Shown here one piece after another: positions 61,391 through 64,000 of a DNA stretch of 64,000 nt. A model generated the notes under the pieces. That model saw only the letters and a program-made list of their open reading frames with translations. It was not told the DNA's origin and made no database searches. How positions within the stretch are numbered: the first letter of the stretch is position 1; every line of letters begins with the position of its first letter. The stretch is from contig CAVRUR010000004.1 in assembly GCA_963724365.1 (NCBI GenBank), positions 17,175 to 81,174 on the forward strand. The letters run 5' to 3'. This stretch comes from JALORV01 sp963724365 (lineage in GTDB: Bacteria > Pseudomonadota > Gammaproteobacteria > Burkholderiales > Burkholderiaceae_F). The position numbers were made by a program, and so were the translations under genes.

Positions 61391-62205
61391 CTACGCGACC
61401 AGTCGCTCCACCAGCGGCGACAGCCGCGAGTAGGTCAGAAACGCCTCATGCGTCGCCCGCGTGACGGCGACGTAAGTAAGCCGCACATCGTCCTCAATCG
61501 CAGTGCCGTTCCGGCCGAGGGCGCCCAGGGCCGCCGACCGCCACGCACGGGAACTCGAGCCCTTTCGCGCTGTGCATCGACAGCAGTCGCACCGCGGGCT
61601 TGTCGACCGACACGCGATTCTTGTTCGCCTTGGCGACATCGACCGGGATGCCGTGCTTCGCGAACACGCCCGCGAGCCGCTCGCCGATGTGATGCTCCGG
61701 GTACAGCACCGCCATCTGCGGCCAGTCATAGCCGGCCTGCTTACGCGCAAGCAGCCATTCGGCGGTCGCGTGCGCCTCGCCCTCGAAGCTCACGCACTGG
61801 CGGAGCTCGGGCTCGACGCCCTGCCGGCCGCCGTCTTCGGGCATCAGGACCGCGCTTTCATCGTCCGCCTGCAAGCCGGGCGCGCCAAGCACATCGGCAG
61901 CGAAACGCCGCGCAAAGCCAGGATCTGCGCCGTGTTGCGATAGTTGATCTTGAGCACCGTCGTGCGGCCCTTGGTCTCGATGCCGAGCTGGCTCCAGACC
62001 GGCCGTGCGCGCCCCTTGTAGATCGCCTGCATGTCGTCGTAGACGATCATCAGCGATCGCTTGGCGGGATCGATCATCCTGGCGGCCAGCGCGAGCCACT
62101 CCGGCTCGAAGTCATCCCCTCGTCGATTAGCACGCCGGCGTACTGCCCGCCGGGAATGTGACCTTGAACTGTGTCGGCCAGTTCGAGCCATTCCTGCCTG
62201 GAGAC
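61391..62205 (-). pseudogene. UvrD/Rep-like helicase, C-terminal remnant with frameshifts
   Basis: Three minus-strand frames together give the rear part of an SF1 helicase: QYAGVLIDEG with DFEPEWLALA (motif II region), LMIVYDDMQAIYKG (motif III area), INYRNTAQIL (motif IV), LLSMHSAKGLEFPCVAVGG (motif V) and LTYVAVTRATHEAF (motif VI). Frames change near 62115, 61915 and 61540, and the N-terminal half with Walker A is gone. Not functional as it stands. Directly downstream of the AIPR gene on the same strand. Confidence 0.75.
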
Positions 62206-62246
62206 AGCTCGTTAGCTGAAGGTCGCGACGCCGAAAAGGGCCTCCG

Positions 62247-64000
62247 CTACCCTTCGTGGCCGTCGACCGCGGCAATAACTCGAGCAATAGCTGAGCGAAA
62301 CGATCGGGCCGAGGAGTTCTGTCGTCGCTGCCAGAATGCTGAAAACTCCTTGTCTCTACCTCGCTTGCTCCGGAAGAAAGTCGACACGTCCACAACTCGT
62401 TCGCCCTCGCCTTTCTTGCTGTTGTAAAAGCGGAGCGCTTCGCGATAGGAGCACGCGATCGCCCGTGACAGCGGAACGGTTAGTTCATGAGCACGCCGTT
62501 CGGCCAACACTCTGAATGAACGGGCTGCTCGCCCACTCCTCAATTTCGACCCAATTTCGCTCCATAAGAAATGCAAGACGAGCCACTTCATGTACCCCCG
62601 CTGGGGATATCCCTTTGACTCTGCAGATACGCGTTGCGACAGCCAATATCGGGGCAGGTAATAGTCGGGGTTGCTTGTCGGGAAAACAGTTTCATAGAGC
62701 TCATGACTGAAGAGGTTGTCCTTCCCGGAGCGTGCGACGGTTGGATCGAGATCGCAACCGGCGACTGCTTGCGCCAAGATCTCCTTCTTGATCAAGAAGC
62801 GCGCCTTGGCCCCATGTGCTCTGACTGCCTCTCCTTTCGTCTGACGCTTCCTTAGGTAGCCGTAGCCAAGGCGTCGAAATGCGCGCTCCAGGTCAATTTG
62901 CCGACGACTATTCGACACAAGATCAGATGCGCGAATTGCAGTCTGCCAATTCGTTCCCTGCACGATTTTCGACACTAACCGCTCAAAACCATCGTTGTGG
63001 CCGCCCTCTACTCGCGGGACCTGTATCACTTTGACGAGGACAGTCGACTTGGCAGCGAGTTCGGAATGCTGGGCAAGAACGCGTGACGTCTGTTGGCCGT
63101 TGATGATCTGTGGGTTGCTAATTCGCAGTAAGTCCGTGCCTCTCTGACTCAGCTTTTCCGCTTTGTCGCAAACGATTGTGATGCCATTGTTGTAGTAGAA
63201 AAAGTGATCTGGCTCTGTTTTGAGCGTTGACCACATGTCGCGATTGACTGGCATGTCTTCGCCCATGAAGCCGCGTATGTTTCTGGCGAAGATTCGCGTA
63301 CCCGTGCTGTCGATTAAGTTCGCCACCGCGCTGCCGCGCATAGAAAACACCCAGGACTCGATTTCATTGCCCGTGTCGTATCGCTGAAGAATTCCGTTGA
63401 CCCGAACCCCTTGTCCGCGTTCCATCTCCAGATCGACTGTCGGGATGGGCGGCGCGGCGCCGTCCAAGTAATCGCGCAAGAGCAGTCCGAGGCGCGCCCC
63501 ACCGACTAACTCAACTGCAACGTCGTACGCATGCCCGCGAATGGCATTTCGGGCATCTCTTTCCAGCGTCTCACTGAAAGTCCCTAGCGACACGAAATAG
63601 AGACGAAGCTTGTAACCGGATTGTTGGATTCGCTTACGTGCAACGCTGATCAGTTCCTGTGTCCGCACCGTCGAGCATTGCGCAAGAACTTCTTGAACTC
63701 TTCAGCCTTATCGGTCAATACCACTGCTGCCGTACCGGCGAAGGAAAGCACGTCGGTCCGCGATTCCGATTTTCCGGGAGAGCGGAGACGATATTTCGTC
63801 TGAACGAGGAAGACCGCCCGAGACTTGTCGTCAATGAGAACGGCATCAATACCCTTATCTCCGACGCCACCTGTGATCGCCTCAACGGCCGCTTTCTCAC
63901 TCTCTGTGAGATAGGCGCGCAAGACCAGACCGTGAAGGCTGGTCTGGCTTTAAGGCTGGGTATCGTTGACCAATCTGCTCTCGGAGCGATGTCACAAATT
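62247..64000 (-). CDS. AIPR-family (abortive phage infection) protein, partial at right edge, frameshifted
   Basis: At least 580 codons, running off the right edge. Family signatures: GGVGDKGIDAVLIDDKSRAV near the N-terminus, then ARNIRGFMGEDMPVNRD, HFFYYNNGITIVCDKAEKL, NPQIINGQQTSRVLAQHSEL. AIPR proteins include the abortive-infection factor AbiJ-like and other phage-defence members; mechanism not settled. Frames change near 63672 (base lost) and about 63940 (base gained), with conserved sequence continuing in both cases. DNA here is clearly less GC-rich than the rest of the window, suggesting transfer. Confidence 0.82.

Noticed and set aside
1..64000. tRNA, rRNA, CRISPR arrays, insertion sequences, prophage integrase or attachment sites
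   Set aside because: I looked for clover-leaf and TTCRA patterns, regularly spaced repeats and transposase or integrase motifs and found none. The partial duplications at 59-60.4 kb have no visible transposase or flanking direct repeats.

Overview
The window is GC-rich, tightly packed chromosomal DNA from a Gram-negative bacterium. It carries a TonB receptor, Tat and Sec exports, a multihaem c-type cytochrome, AqpZ, the prkA-yeaH-spoVR module, a long PutA without a DNA-binding domain, a liv-type ABC operon, and a SigF/NrsF-controlled DUF2282-DUF692-DUF2063-DoxX operon in the order known from Cupriavidus gig genes. These point to Pseudomonadota, most likely a betaproteobacterium. The species cannot be told from the sequence.

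Layout. 0-5.6 kb: HtrA-like protease (cut by the left edge), BatA-like VWA protein, DUF4105-like protein, tandem rhodanese behind a CsoR-family-like operator, a receiver-domain remnant, aqpZ. 5.6-12 kb: octahaem cytochrome with TPRs, DUF3300 and DUF2950 exported proteins, glycine-zipper protein, small membrane protein. 12.3-17.6 kb: LysR regulator divergent from a badly frameshifted alkylsulfatase, a Tat-exported protein, an AI-2E family permease. 17.6-23 kb: sigF-nrsF divergent from bufA-bufB-bufC-doxX, then an EF-hand protein and a DUF1223 protein. I find three matching SigF-type promoters here (GTAACS-N16-CGAAYM), so the sigma factor probably controls itself, the bufferin operon and the EF-hand gene as one metal-stress circuit. 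23-33.7 kb: thiolase and acyl-CoA dehydrogenase, dinB, a ThDP enzyme overlapping an acyl-CoA ligase, a membrane-anchored TIR protein, a TonB receptor. 33.9-47.2 kb: putA, small exported proteins, an SGNH hydrolase paired with a large membrane protein, DUF1801, and prkA-yeaH-spoVR. 47.6-55.7 kb: racemase, Fic protein with operator and truncated antitoxin, livJHMGF plus a zinc alcohol dehydrogenase. 55.7-64 kb: an accessory mosaic of higBA, an ABC exporter, an orphan higA, decayed copies of Fic, antitoxin and SDR sequence, an intact SDR, a UvrD-like helicase remnant, and an AIPR-family gene running off the right edge in visibly less GC-rich DNA.

Many otherwise well conserved genes are broken by single-base indels (rhodanese, alkylsulfatase six times, the Tat protein, putA, livJ, livG, AIPR, probably the ThDP enzyme). 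Most of the mapped ones look like one extra base, usually G in a G/C-rich context. Protein conservation resumes immediately in the new frame, so consensus errors are at least as likely as real gene decay, and functional claims for these genes are conditional on that.
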